A stretch of DNA of 39,278 nt. Origin: a virus. The stretch covers positions 1-39,278 of the IMG/VR virus record IMGVR_UViG_3300042878_000561. One strand, 5' to 3'. The translations under genes were made by a program, and so were the position numbers. Position 1 is the stretch's first letter. Each line of letters begins with the position of its first letter. Positions 1 to 9,514 of this stretch are shown here, piece by piece. Below the pieces are notes generated by a model. The model was not told the DNA's origin, made no database searches, and was given only the letters and a program-made list of their open reading frames with translations.

Positions 1-127
1 TCGAGTGGATTCAAAAAGAAGTTATTACTCGTCTAGGACGACATGGTAAATTAATCATCGTTGGCACTCGAGTTGCACCAATTGACCTATATAAGATGCT
101 CCGTGACCCCCAGCAATGGTCTGGTGG
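1..127. repeat. Terminal direct repeat, left copy (assembly overlap)
   Basis: These 127 bases are identical to 39152-39278. The repeat lies inside the terminase reading frame, and joining the two copies gives one uninterrupted open frame. The exact length of 127 is a common maximum k-mer size in short-read assemblers, so the repeat is best read as the overlap of a circular contig rather than a biological terminal repeat. Confidence 0.93.
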
Positions 128-1103
128 CAAGTCACCCTTTACTTACTTTGCAATGCCTGCCGTACTTCAGTTTGACGAGAAGCCTGATAACTGGAAGACG
201 CTGTGGCCTAAGACCACGATGCAGGAAAACGAGATTGATGAACCCGATGACAATGGACTTTATCCGAAATGGGATGGACCCTCGCTCTTTACGCGCCGCT
301 CTGAAGTGGCGGCATCTGTCTGGGCTATGGTCTACCAACAAGAAGATGTCCAGTCCGATTCCATATTCGCGCCAGCAGCAGTTGCAGGATGTGTTAACGG
401 TATGCGAAAGCGTGGACCGCTTAAACCAGGTACTCCAGGGCACCCGTCCAGAGCAGGCTCGACCTACACAGTAATTGGTTTTGACCCTGCTGTATCTGGT
501 CGTTCAGCATTTGTAGCCGTAACTCTTAACCGAGATGATAGCACAATCTATGTACTTGACTGCGTCAACATGGCAGACCCTACTCCTCAAAAGGAGAACG
601 CTCTAATTCGTGAGTGGGTCGAGAAGTACCACCCCCAAGAATTCCGTGTAGAAATTAACGCGCACCAGAAGTACTACGCTATGGATACTGACCTACGTAA
701 CTATCTGGCTACCTACGGCTGCCAGTTAAACTCACACTTTACTGGTAAGAACAAGTGGGACACATCTTTTGGTGTAGCATCTATGTCTAGCCTTTTTGGT
801 ACTATACATGATGGTCGCTACCAAGACAATGGTTTAATCGAACTACCAAGCAACGAAGGCTCTGAGGGACTCAAGTCTCTTGTACAGCAACTTATTACTT
901 GGAAGCCAGATACCAAGAACCCAACTGACTGCGTTATGGCTTTATGGTTTGCCATCATCCGTATACGTGAGTTGATGCAGCAAGGCAGCAAAGTAGGTCA
1001 GTACCAAAACAATCGCTGGGCAACCAGATACCAGAAGCAAGGCAGAATGTCATTGAACTTAGATGAAGCATTCGCTGAGCAATGGCAAGAAACTTATAGT
1101 TAG
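1..1103 (+). CDS. terL: Terminase large subunit, C-terminal part (gene continues from 38386 across the circular joint)
   Basis: This is the C-terminal two thirds of the DNA-packaging motor, the ATPase-nuclease that docks on the portal, cuts concatemeric DNA and pumps it into the prohead. The frame enters at base 3 with no start codon. Once the 127-bp overlap is collapsed, the whole protein is 622 aa. Numbered on that protein, this part holds the end of the ATPase domain (coupling motif LIIVGT, about 273-278) and the RNase H-fold nuclease, with the first acidic motif GFDPAVSG (Asp417), a second in VEINAHQ and a third in NPTDCVMALW. The internal ATG at 96 gives a 335-aa frame but would remove the ATPase core, so it is not the start. 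The portal gene follows after 7 bases. Confidence 0.95.
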   Translation, partial: EWIQKEVITRLGRHGKLIIVGTRVAPIDLYKMLRDPQQWSGGKSPFTYFAMPAVLQFDEKPDNWKTLWPKTTMQENEIDEPDDNGLYPKWDGPSLFTRRSEVAASVWAMVYQQEDVQSDSIFAPAAVAGCVNGMRKRGPLKPGTPGHPSRAGSTYTVIGFDPAVSGRSAFVAVTLNRDDSTIYVLDCVNMADPTPQKENALIREWVEKYHPQEFRVEINAHQKYYAMDTDLRNYLATYGCQLNSHFTGKNKWDTSFGVASMSSLFGTIHDGRYQDNGLIELPSNEGSEGLKSLVQQLITWKPDTKNPTDCVMALWFAIIRIRELMQQGSKVGQYQNNRWATRYQKQGRMSLNLDEAFAEQWQETYS

Positions 1104-1110
1104 GACAACA

Positions 1111-2877
1111 ATGGCATTATCAATGGAACAAGTTGCGGCGCGGGTCGAGAACCTTCGCTTCCGCAACGCTGAACGCGACGGTCGTAACCTCGACGTTCTT
1201 GCAGTCCGCAAGGGTAACATTGCATCTGTATATCCTGACTTCTTCCCAGACGGAGTAGATGCTAACGTAGTTGCTAACTTTATCGACATTGTCGCACGCG
1301 ACTTGTCTGAGGTTATGGCGCCACTACCTGCGGTCAATTGTTCTGCTGCTAACTCTGTTTCAGATAGAGCCCGTCAGTTTGCTGATAAGCGTACACGTAT
1401 CGCCTCAAATTATTTTGCTCACTCTGACCTTTCGGTTCAGATGTACCAAGGTGCCGACTGGTACCTCACTTACGGTTTCCTCCCATTCTTTATTGAATTG
1501 GATGAGGAAGCAAAGATGCCACGTATCCGCCTAGAAAACCCAGTGGGTGCTTACCCAGAATTCGACCGCTACGGACGCTGCATTGCCTTTGCAAAACGCT
1601 ACATGACTTCTTTGGCGGAGTTAGTTTCATTGTTCCCTGAGTATGAATACTCTTTGCTAGGTGGCGCAAGTTACAAGCAAGACTTAAATACTCAAGTAGA
1701 AATGATTCGCTACTTCGACAAAGACCAATCAATCATCTACATTCCTACAAAGGATAACCTAGTACTATCACGTGCTAAGAATCCATTGGGTAAGATGATG
1801 GTTGTAGTAGCACGTAAGCCATCTATTGATGATGAACTACGCGGGCAGTTCGACGACATCCTGGGTATCCAGTTACTTCGTAACCGCTTTGCATTACTCG
1901 CAATGGAAGCTGCAGAGAAATCTGTTCAAGCTCCAATCGTACTCCCACAGGATGTACAAGAGTTGCAACTTGGTGGCGACGCTGTTATTCGTACAGCTAA
2001 CCCAGCAGGCGTACGCCGTGTAGAACTTAATATTCCAGCAGGTGCGTTCACTGAACAGAACTTGCTTAATCAAGAATTGCGTGTGGGCGCACGCTATCCT
2101 GAATCACGTACAGGAAATATCAACGCATCAGTTGTTACTGGTCAAGGTGTACAGGCTCTTATGGGAGCCTTTGATACACAGGTTAAATCTGCACAAGCAA
2201 TCTTTGCATCTTCTCTTCGTGATGTAATTAGCATTTGCTTTGAGGTTGATGAAACAATCTTCCCAGCAGAAAAGACAATTCGTGGTGTCGACTCAGGTTC
2301 ACCATATGAAATTACTTATTCTCCTAAGAAAGATATCAAGGCCGACTACTCAGCCGATGTCCGTTACGGAATGCTTGCTGGTCTTAACCCAGCACAGGGA
2401 CTTATCTTTATGCTCCAGGCACTTGGTGGTGGACTCATCTCCAAGGATATGGCAATGCGTGAACTTCCATTTACAGTTAACGTAACCCAAGAACTAGAAA
2501 AAATTGAAATCGAAAGCATGCGAGCATCGCTTCTCGGTTCCATTACTGCACTCTCTCAAGCGATACCGCAGATGGCTATGCAAGGCCAGGACGCTTCTGA
2601 AGTTGTGCGACAGATTGCTGCTGTCATTAAGGCACGCCAAAAGGGACAGGCACTAGAGGACGTCATTGAAGAAGTCTTTACGCCGCAGCAGCAACCAGTT
2701 CCTCCTGCTGGGGCACCACAAGCGGTTGAGCAACCGTCCCCTGTTCCCGCTGGCGTTCCAGCAGGAGGCGCTACCCCTGAAATTGAACAAGCACCACCAG
2801 ACATTATGAGCCTACTATCAGGTATTACTGGTAGTGGAAAGCCAACGGCAAGCGTTCGTTCAACGCGAACCATATAA
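1111..2877 (+). CDS. Portal protein
   Basis: Probable portal protein of 588 aa, the dodecameric ring at the capsid vertex through which DNA enters and leaves. The call rests on position directly after terL, on size, and on a soluble mixed alpha/beta protein with a long helical C-terminal region. It ends in a low-complexity Pro/Gln/Ala tail (about residues 540-575). I place the start at 1111 (MALSMEQ) because TTAGGAC lies just upstream and this leaves a 7-base gap after terL. An in-frame ATG at 1063 would overlap terL by 41 bases. No single residue motif proves the family, but no other gene in the window fits the portal role. Confidence 0.82.
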   Translation: MALSMEQVAARVENLRFRNAERDGRNLDVLAVRKGNIASVYPDFFPDGVDANVVANFIDIVARDLSEVMAPLPAVNCSAANSVSDRARQFADKRTRIASNYFAHSDLSVQMYQGADWYLTYGFLPFFIELDEEAKMPRIRLENPVGAYPEFDRYGRCIAFAKRYMTSLAELVSLFPEYEYSLLGGASYKQDLNTQVEMIRYFDKDQSIIYIPTKDNLVLSRAKNPLGKMMVVVARKPSIDDELRGQFDDILGIQLLRNRFALLAMEAAEKSVQAPIVLPQDVQELQLGGDAVIRTANPAGVRRVELNIPAGAFTEQNLLNQELRVGARYPESRTGNINASVVTGQGVQALMGAFDTQVKSAQAIFASSLRDVISICFEVDETIFPAEKTIRGVDSGSPYEITYSPKKDIKADYSADVRYGMLAGLNPAQGLIFMLQALGGGLISKDMAMRELPFTVNVTQELEKIEIESMRASLLGSITALSQAIPQMAMQGQDASEVVRQIAAVIKARQKGQALEDVIEEVFTPQQQPVPPAGAPQAVEQPSPVPAGVPAGGATPEIEQAPPDIMSLLSGITGSGKPTASVRSTRTI

Positions 2878-2891
2878 ACTAGGAGGGGACA

Positions 2892-3437
2892 ATGACAACA
2901 ATCGTTGGCGTACAACTAGAACATGGCTGTATCATTGTTTCTGATAGCAGAATTGCTGCAAGTGGCAAAGTTTATACACACTCGGACATGGTAAAGGCAG
3001 TTGAACATGGAAGTTATATTATTTCTGGTGCTGGTGACTATCGTGCTTTGCAAGTGGTACTCCATGGGTGGACGCCTCCACTAGTTACAGCCAAGGCTAA
3101 AACAAACTTATATGAGTTTGTGATTAATAAAGTAGTTCCTGCATTAAAGACTACGCTCACTGAAGCAGGAGTCAATGTGAGTAAATCATCAAATGATGAT
3201 GATAGCAAGTTTGAATTATCTCTTTTAATAGCAATCAATGGAACAATCTTTGAGATTGATTCTGATTTTGCAGTTGGTATGAATAGTACAGGATTTTATG
3301 GTATCGGCTCAGGTGGTGACTACGCAGTAGGTGCACTACATGCAGGTGCTAGTACATTAGATGCAATGCGAATTGCAGCAGTTAATAATAACGAGACGGC
3401 TCCGCCGTTTCATATTCTTGAACAAGAGACTAAGTAG
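2892..3437 (+). CDS. HslV/20S-proteasome-beta-like Ntn hydrolase, candidate prohead protease
   Basis: A 181-aa protein with the hallmarks of the HslV/proteasome-beta family of N-terminal-threonine hydrolases. After the initiator Met comes TTIVGV, so Met removal would expose a catalytic Thr (Thr2). VSDSR supplies the conserved Asp18 and Arg20, and MVKAVEHG supplies the active-site Lys35 at family spacing. The C-terminal half carries YGIGSGGDYAVGAL (Ser140-Gly-Gly), then DAMRIA with the usual Asp. Like HslV, and unlike most proteasome beta chains, it has no propeptide. No HslU-type ATPase is in the window. It sits after portal and before the head genes, where tailed phages usually encode the capsid maturation protease, and no other protease is seen there. 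A strong AGGAGGGG ribosome site lies just upstream. Family confidence is high; the prohead role is inferred. Confidence 0.87.
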   Translation: MTTIVGVQLEHGCIIVSDSRIAASGKVYTHSDMVKAVEHGSYIISGAGDYRALQVVLHGWTPPLVTAKAKTNLYEFVINKVVPALKTTLTEAGVNVSKSSNDDDSKFELSLLIAINGTIFEIDSDFAVGMNSTGFYGIGSGGDYAVGALHAGASTLDAMRIAAVNNNETAPPFHILEQETK

Positions 3438-3445
3438 GAGGAATC

Positions 3446-3892
3446 ATGGCAGTACAAGGCGGATATCGTAAGCCAGGTAACCCTGCTCCAGTTTCAGGTC
3501 CAGGTGCACTCTCACGTCGTACAGATGGTCGAGTCGCTGAAGGATTTGCATACGGCATGAACAAGCAAATCAACGAACAAGCAGCAGGTGCACCGATGGC
3601 AAAAGCCGCGACACCAATGGCAGCACGTCCAATGAATGTTGCTCCACAACTTCCTCCAGTAACTCCTATCACAGCAGAGACAGAGCGCCCTGACGAACTA
3701 GTTACATCAGGTGTAGATGGCACACCAGGTCCAGGTTCAGAAGCTCTTATGCTACCAAACCGCTCAGACAGCGAAATGGAATTTAAAAGAAGTATTGAAG
3801 CTTACTATCCAGTTTTAAACTATATCGCATCTCGTCCAAATACATCACCTGACACAAGGCGTGTACTAGCGTCCCTAATGAATGGTATTTAA
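3446..3892 (+). CDS. Hypothetical virion-module protein, 148 aa, Pro/Ala/Met-rich
   Basis: I do not recognise this family. The protein is 148 aa. The N-terminal hundred residues are low in predicted structure and rich in Gly, Pro, Ala and Met, including the segment MAKAATPMAARPMNV. The last 50 residues (EFKRSIEAYYPVLNYIASRP onward) look helical. It starts after a clear AGGAGGAATC ribosome site, 8 bases beyond the HslV-like gene, and its stop overlaps the next start by one base, so it is translated with the head module. A minor head protein or a substrate of the neighbouring hydrolase are both possible and neither is shown. Confidence 0.8.
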   Translation: MAVQGGYRKPGNPAPVSGPGALSRRTDGRVAEGFAYGMNKQINEQAAGAPMAKAATPMAARPMNVAPQLPPVTPITAETERPDELVTSGVDGTPGPGSEALMLPNRSDSEMEFKRSIEAYYPVLNYIASRPNTSPDTRRVLASLMNGI

Positions 3893-6800
3893 TGGATATC
3901 TGGAACCGTATTGGTGACCTTGCAAAAGGAACCAGAGACTGGGGAGCAGATGTTGGTCTTGCACTTTTGTCAATTCCTAAGTTTGCTTGGGATATTGGAA
4001 CAGCACCTTTAAATGACAGAGAAGAATTTGATACAGTTTTAGGAACTCTAAAGCAAGCGTCAATTGATTTTGGCAAAAACGTTGCTCGTCCAGTCGGCGG
4101 AGTTCTTGCTGCAGTTGAAGCAACAAACCGTAACTTAATTCGTGAACCACTTTCTGCTGTAACGCTGTTTGCTCAGCGTGACGGAAATATGGGAATCAGC
4201 GACTCATGGAAAAAAGCATGGGAAGCACGCAACGAAATTTCTTTTGGTCAGGCATTAACTACACAGTTTGGTCAAGCAATTGGTGGCATTTTACCAGATG
4301 ACTTGACTCCAAAGTTTATGGATTCTGACTTTGACATCTATGATGACAAGCAACGCGAAGAAGCATTTAATGATAGCCTCATGGGTAAGTTTGCCTCAGG
4401 TACTGTAGATACAATTACTCAGTTTGCTGGAGACGTTTCAATCGTCGGTGGTAAATTAATCGCTAGCAAACGTGCAGCAGATTCTGCTAAAGATGCAATC
4501 ATTGCTTTGCGCGAAGTGCGTTCTGGAATTCCAACAACAAATAAGTTGGCAGATAAGTACAGCAGACTAGCTGATGACTTTGCTAAGAATGACATTGTTT
4601 GGGCACAGAACCATCCTTGGGTTAAGGGTAGCAATAACGAGGCTACTACATCATACCTACTTGGTATCTCTGCTACTAAAGAAGAAGCACTTAATACCAT
4701 GCTCGCCGTTATGGGCGATAAGAGTGGTATAGATATTCTTGATGAATTAAAGCGTCCAGACATTGCAGCACCTTTGCGTATCGCAAATGGTGAGCTATCA
4801 ATGAGCGACTATAAGGTTCTTCTTAATGAAGAGTCAAAGTTAGTTAATGCAACCAGTGATGATATGCTTCAGTTTGCCCTACGCACACCTGAAGAAATTC
4901 AGGTTGACCGAGACTTTATTTCAGCATGGGCTAAGCATGACCGCTATGTAGATACTTTAATTAACATTGCAGATACTCCAGCATTTACTGAGGGTATTTC
5001 TGCTATGGGCCAGACTACTGGAAAGTTTATGGCGTCAGCAAAGAGCAGTCTTTACCATGCAAAAGAAGTAGGCGATGCTAAAATTTCTATGTATCAGCCA
5101 ACTCCTTTCCACAAACTTTACTATGCAGTAACTTGGCCACTTCGTGAGCGCCCAAGTGGCGTGATTAACCTTAACGAAGGTGAGTCAATCCGAGAAATTA
5201 CAGCAGTGACAGACCGTTTGATTAAATTATCTAAGCCAATCTCATCAAAACCTGCTGCATTTATTACACGCACACAAGCTGGAACATTTACACCAGAAGA
5301 TGCTATGTCGTATATCCAGCGTTACGCAGCCGCAGGAACTCCTGAAGCGCGAGCCCTTGTAGTTAACGAACTTGAGCAGACTGGTTATAGAATCGTTGCT
5401 GCAAAAAATGGTGTTTCACCAGAGGACGCTGAAGAGCTTTTTAATTATCACGTAAAATTACGTACTGGTAAAATGAATGAATCCAAACAAGACGGATTTA
5501 TGTTTGACAAAGAACTTAATCAAATGATTAAGGTCCCATTGTTTGAATCTCAAACAGCAAACTTTTTACCAATTGCAGATTTTGACACTATTGATGCAGT
5601 AATCAAGCGCAATGCTAGTGCAATTCGTGCAGTTTCTGGAAGTATTAATGATGTTGTAACAGTGACATCTGATTTATGGAAGGCTGCAGTTCTTCTGCGC
5701 CTTGGATATCCTATCCGTAACGCAGTTGATTCACAGTTACGTATCTGGGCTACAGTTGGTGCAATGGCTTCCCTTCGTCACGCTGGCGAAGGTGCAAGAG
5801 ATTTATGGGACAACACTAAAGCTGCGTCACAACGCATGATTGATGATTACAATGCTCCAGTTAAACTAGACTACAAGACAGTCAAGGCTGAACTTCAAAA
5901 GAACGGTGCAGAAGTTGCACGTCTTTCAAAGGAAGTTGCAAATCTTGACACACGTGCTGCAATGGAACTAAATAATCCAGATTTAATCGGTGAACTTGTG
6001 GTTAAGCGTAAGGCGTTAGAGGCTGCGAATGCAGCATATGATACTAACAACGCTACACTTACAAAATTAGAGCAGGCAAAAGTAGGTTCACGTAAGAAGC
6101 GTATTGGCGAGAAAGACATTGAACTAACTTCAACCATTAATGGTGCTGATGGAACAAAGTATACCGCGTATGGTTCATTTGGTGGACCTAATGGTGGGCT
6201 ATTCCGCGAATTAAACTCTTCACAAAGAACATTCTACTCTCTCCTAGAAGACTACTCAACCATTTATGGTACTGGTGTAGCAAGCAAGGGCCGTGGCGCT
6301 GTGCGCCCAGGAGATGTGAACTATTACCAAGAGTGGACCAATGCTATCAATGAGACATTTGGTAACGCTGCAGTTCCTCGTGGACTTATGGCTGGCAAGG
6401 GTGTCGATGAAGTAGCAAGAGAGCTTGCTGACAACAAAGAACTGCGTGCTCGTCTAGGACTTGCCCGTGCAGATGCACTAGAGTATGTTGTCACAGCGCA
6501 GAAGTTTCTAGATGATTACGTTCCTAATGGGTACGGCATCCGTGAGAAGATTATGTCAGCACTTCCAGGTGAAGAAGCTGGCAAGGTTACAGAAGATTTC
6601 CTACGTAATGCAATACGTGACCCTCAGGCACTACCTATTGTACATGGTCACCTATTAGATGCCAACATGAACCTGACGGTTCGTGGAGTATCTAGTCGTA
6701 TCACTGGTACCTTGTTTAAATATCTAGCGCAGATACCTGAAGATAACTGGGCACGTCACCCATTGTTTATTGACCTGTATGAGAAGTCAATGCTGAAGCG

Positions 6801-8508
6801 CCTTGAGACAGCAGAGTTCCTTAAGGGTGGTACATTTACCCGTCAAGAGTTTGCTGATATACAGTACAACCTTACAGCAGGTGCACGAGCAGATGCTATG
6901 AAGGGTGTAAAGGCTGTTCTTTATAACGTAGAACGTCGTTCAAATGCTGCACACATGCTGCGCTTTGTATCACCGTTCTTCTCTGCACAAGAGAATGCTG
7001 TCAAGACATGGTTCAAGATTGGTATGGATAACCCTGCTATTCTTAACCGTGCCAATATTGTATGGAATGCACCTAACCGTGCAGGTCTTATTACTAATGA
7101 AGAAACAGGCGAGCCAGTAGGTCCGAATGAAGTATTAAGTTCAAGTGATACTATGTGGTTGCCTATTCCTAAGGCATTAAAGAAACTACCTATTATAGGT
7201 GAGGGACTATCGTCCCTTGATACAGTTGGTATTAGTAAGAGAAGCCTAGATGTTATCTTCCAAGGTAATCCATTCGGTGTATCTGTAGGTCCATTCGCTG
7301 CTATTCCAGTAGCAAATGTACTGAAGTTGAAGCCAGAGTTATCTGAGGTTGTAGCATTTGCATTCCCTTATGGACCTGATGCATCACTAAATCAGTTCAT
7401 GCCAACATGGATGCGTAACGTAGTAAAGGGTGTACAAGGGCTCAACAACGATGACTATGCTAAGACATATCAACTTATATGGTTGACAGAGCAGCAGAAA
7501 GCACAAGAAGCTGGTACTGCTTACCTAACAGATGGTGAGATTAAGAGCAAGACTGACGCATTCTACAAGATGCGTGTAGCAGCTAACCTAATCCTACCAT
7601 TTGCTCCACAGTTTGAAAGTCCATACAGACTTTACATGGACAAGTGGCGCGAATACAGCCGTGTATATGGCTTAGGTGCAGATGCTAAGTTCCTTGAAGA
7701 CTATCCAGAATACTTCGAGTTTGCTACATCTTTATCTAAGAACCCTACAGGTTCACAATCTACAATGGATGATGTAGAGAACGCAAAGCGTTATAAAGGT
7801 TTAATCAGTGACATTGCCGAAGACAACTCTTACTTAGTTGGTTTAATTACTAGAGGTTCAGGTGCTGCTAAGTACAATCCTACAGCATACTGGTGGCAGT
7901 CAGAGACTGCAATATCTCCAGGCTCACCTGAGACATTCCGCAGTAAGCAAGACCCTATGGAAGCAATCCAACAGAACGCTGCTCGTGAGGGTTGGGCTAA
8001 GTATCGACGTGCTATGGCTATCCTCGATGCTCACCTTGATAGACGTGGACTAACATCATTCCAGGCATCAGGTGCTGAAGACTTAGCATACGCAAAGCAG
8101 GCTGTTATTCAGCAACTAGCATCTGATATTGACCCAGTTACTGGGCAACCAACAGGTGAACCAAGTCCATGGTACCAGGACTATAAGGATATCGATGGCA
8201 CAAAGTCTGCAAAGACTATTGCAGGATTCAGAAAGATTATCTCTAATGATACATTCATGGCAGATAATGGAGATGACCCTACATGGAAGTCGGTTGCTTT
8301 GTATATGAAAGTACGCGATAGTATTGCATCTAGTTTAAGTGGGCGTACATCTGGCAATATAGACGCTAAAGATAATCAAGACTTACGCATGGCTCTTGAT
8401 TATTATGTTAATAAACTTAAAGATGGTGACTTAGAATTCGCTAACATCTACGACAGATTCCTATCACAGGATAGAATCTATGACAAATACCTAGGTTCAG
8501 GACAATAA
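3892..8508 (+). CDS. Very large virion protein, 1538 aa (candidate internal/ejection protein)
   Basis: The largest gene in the genome, 1538 aa. It is predicted mostly helical, with no signal peptide and no recognised catalytic motif. A coiled-coil-like stretch lies near residues 660-740 (KTVKAELQKNGAEVARLSKE and on). Amphipathic or hydrophobic segments occur near 600-625 and around 1010-1040 (MLRFVSPFFSAQENAVKTWF). In podoviruses such as T7, proteins of this size are internal core proteins ejected ahead of the DNA to span the cell envelope. That role fits here because the genome shows no siphovirus-type tape-measure gene in the tail cluster. Its location between portal and scaffold, rather than after the tail genes, is unusual. 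The assignment is inferred from size and context. Confidence 0.85.
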   Translation: MDIWNRIGDLAKGTRDWGADVGLALLSIPKFAWDIGTAPLNDREEFDTVLGTLKQASIDFGKNVARPVGGVLAAVEATNRNLIREPLSAVTLFAQRDGNMGISDSWKKAWEARNEISFGQALTTQFGQAIGGILPDDLTPKFMDSDFDIYDDKQREEAFNDSLMGKFASGTVDTITQFAGDVSIVGGKLIASKRAADSAKDAIIALREVRSGIPTTNKLADKYSRLADDFAKNDIVWAQNHPWVKGSNNEATTSYLLGISATKEEALNTMLAVMGDKSGIDILDELKRPDIAAPLRIANGELSMSDYKVLLNEESKLVNATSDDMLQFALRTPEEIQVDRDFISAWAKHDRYVDTLINIADTPAFTEGISAMGQTTGKFMASAKSSLYHAKEVGDAKISMYQPTPFHKLYYAVTWPLRERPSGVINLNEGESIREITAVTDRLIKLSKPISSKPAAFITRTQAGTFTPEDAMSYIQRYAAAGTPEARALVVNELEQTGYRIVAAKNGVSPEDAEELFNYHVKLRTGKMNESKQDGFMFDKELNQMIKVPLFESQTANFLPIADFDTIDAVIKRNASAIRAVSGSINDVVTVTSDLWKAAVLLRLGYPIRNAVDSQLRIWATVGAMASLRHAGEGARDLWDNTKAASQRMIDDYNAPVKLDYKTVKAELQKNGAEVARLSKEVANLDTRAAMELNNPDLIGELVVKRKALEAANAAYDTNNATLTKLEQAKVGSRKKRIGEKDIELTSTINGADGTKYTAYGSFGGPNGGLFRELNSSQRTFYSLLEDYSTIYGTGVASKGRGAVRPGDVNYYQEWTNAINETFGNAAVPRGLMAGKGVDEVARELADNKELRARLGLARADALEYVVTAQKFLDDYVPNGYGIREKIMSALPGEEAGKVTEDFLRNAIRDPQALPIVHGHLLDANMNLTVRGVSSRITGTLFKYLAQIPEDNWARHPLFIDLYEKSMLKRLETAEFLKGGTFTRQEFADIQYNLTAGARADAMKGVKAVLYNVERRSNAAHMLRFVSPFFSAQENAVKTWFKIGMDNPAILNRANIVWNAPNRAGLITNEETGEPVGPNEVLSSSDTMWLPIPKALKKLPIIGEGLSSLDTVGISKRSLDVIFQGNPFGVSVGPFAAIPVANVLKLKPELSEVVAFAFPYGPDASLNQFMPTWMRNVVKGVQGLNNDDYAKTYQLIWLTEQQKAQEAGTAYLTDGEIKSKTDAFYKMRVAANLILPFAPQFESPYRLYMDKWREYSRVYGLGADAKFLEDYPEYFEFATSLSKNPTGSQSTMDDVENAKRYKGLISDIAEDNSYLVGLITRGSGAAKYNPTAYWWQSETAISPGSPETFRSKQDPMEAIQQNAAREGWAKYRRAMAILDAHLDRRGLTSFQASGAEDLAYAKQAVIQQLASDIDPVTGQPTGEPSPWYQDYKDIDGTKSAKTIAGFRKIISNDTFMADNGDDPTWKSVALYMKVRDSIASSLSGRTSGNIDAKDNQDLRMALDYYVNKLKDGDLEFANIYDRFLSQDRIYDKYLGSGQ

Positions 8509-8509
8509 C

Positions 8510-9514
8510 ATGGCAACCACAGAAGAACTATTAGCCCGTCAGAAAGAACTGACTGCAAAGATTGCTTCCTTATCCAAGGTTGACGTCACGGCAACTACCG
8601 CATCTGCACGTATGAAGTCTATGGAGGCTACCAAAAAGTATCGTGCTGAGTTAGTGGAAATCAATCGTCAGTTATCTGGCAGACCAAAGACTCCACCTAA
8701 GAAGACAAATGCAGCTCCTCTTCCTAAGGGGCCTACTCTTGCCGAGAATGCCCCAGCAGGCATTACAGATGATATCTTAGCAGACCTTACGGGAGCAATT
8801 GACTTTACAGACCCAAACGTATTTAAAGCAGGAGCTTCTGGAAGTACAGCGTTTGTATACTTTGGAGAAGAATCAAAGACTCGTGACTTAGAGTTTAAAG
8901 GTGGCAAACCTGTATCTTCGGTAACACCTAAAATCGGATTTGTTAATACTGTTATTAATGACTTCTGGACAGATGAAGCTTTGCAAAATAAGATTATTAG
9001 TTCATACGCTGCAAAGGGAAAGTCTATTACACAGGTTCAAGCGTATGAGATTTGGAAAAGCTTAGTAGGTACAGCCGCTGCAATCTATCAAGGCGGTCGA
9101 GGCGGCAAGGTTACTCCTATGCAACTATTGTCTGATACCTTAAAGGGTATTAAAGGTGATGAACCTACTCTTCCTGAACGCACTATCTCTAAGTTAGACA
9201 AGCCTACAACCTTTGCTGCTATGGATACATGGGCATCAAAGAAACTTATGCGTACATTAAATGATGACGAAAAAGAAGACTTGTTTGCAGAGTTAGAAAA
9301 ACTTAATACTGGAACTGTAACAACCTATAAGAAGGTTAAGAATAAAGACCCAGGCAAGATGGAGAATGTACGAGTAAGTACACCAGGTCTTACTACGGAA
9401 GCAGCTCAGGCTACTGTTGAGCAGAGATTAAAAGAATTAAACCCAGATGATGCTGACCGTGCTTCACGGATTCAGTTTACTGACTGGCTATCAGGTAGTG
9501 TGGAAGGTATATAA
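8510..9514 (+). CDS. Hypothetical virion-module protein, 334 aa
   Basis: Unrecognised 334-aa protein directly after the 1538-aa gene with a one-base gap, and overlapping the next start by one base. Residues 1-55 are a charged helical segment (LLARQKELTAKIASLS), followed by a Lys/Pro linker (about 58-70) and then a globular region. An ARxxxxQ-type or peptidase motif is not visible. Tight coupling with the flanking genes suggests a structural or ejection protein made in stoichiometry with them. Function is otherwise open. Confidence 0.8.
   Translation: MATTEELLARQKELTAKIASLSKVDVTATTASARMKSMEATKKYRAELVEINRQLSGRPKTPPKKTNAAPLPKGPTLAENAPAGITDDILADLTGAIDFTDPNVFKAGASGSTAFVYFGEESKTRDLEFKGGKPVSSVTPKIGFVNTVINDFWTDEALQNKIISSYAAKGKSITQVQAYEIWKSLVGTAAAIYQGGRGGKVTPMQLLSDTLKGIKGDEPTLPERTISKLDKPTTFAAMDTWASKKLMRTLNDDEKEDLFAELEKLNTGTVTTYKKVKNKDPGKMENVRVSTPGLTTEAAQATVEQRLKELNPDDADRASRIQFTDWLSGSVEGI

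Noticed and set aside
96-1103. Independent 335-aa gene starting at 96
   Set aside because: The upstream frame is open across the circular joint and supplies the ATPase motifs, so this is the middle of terL.
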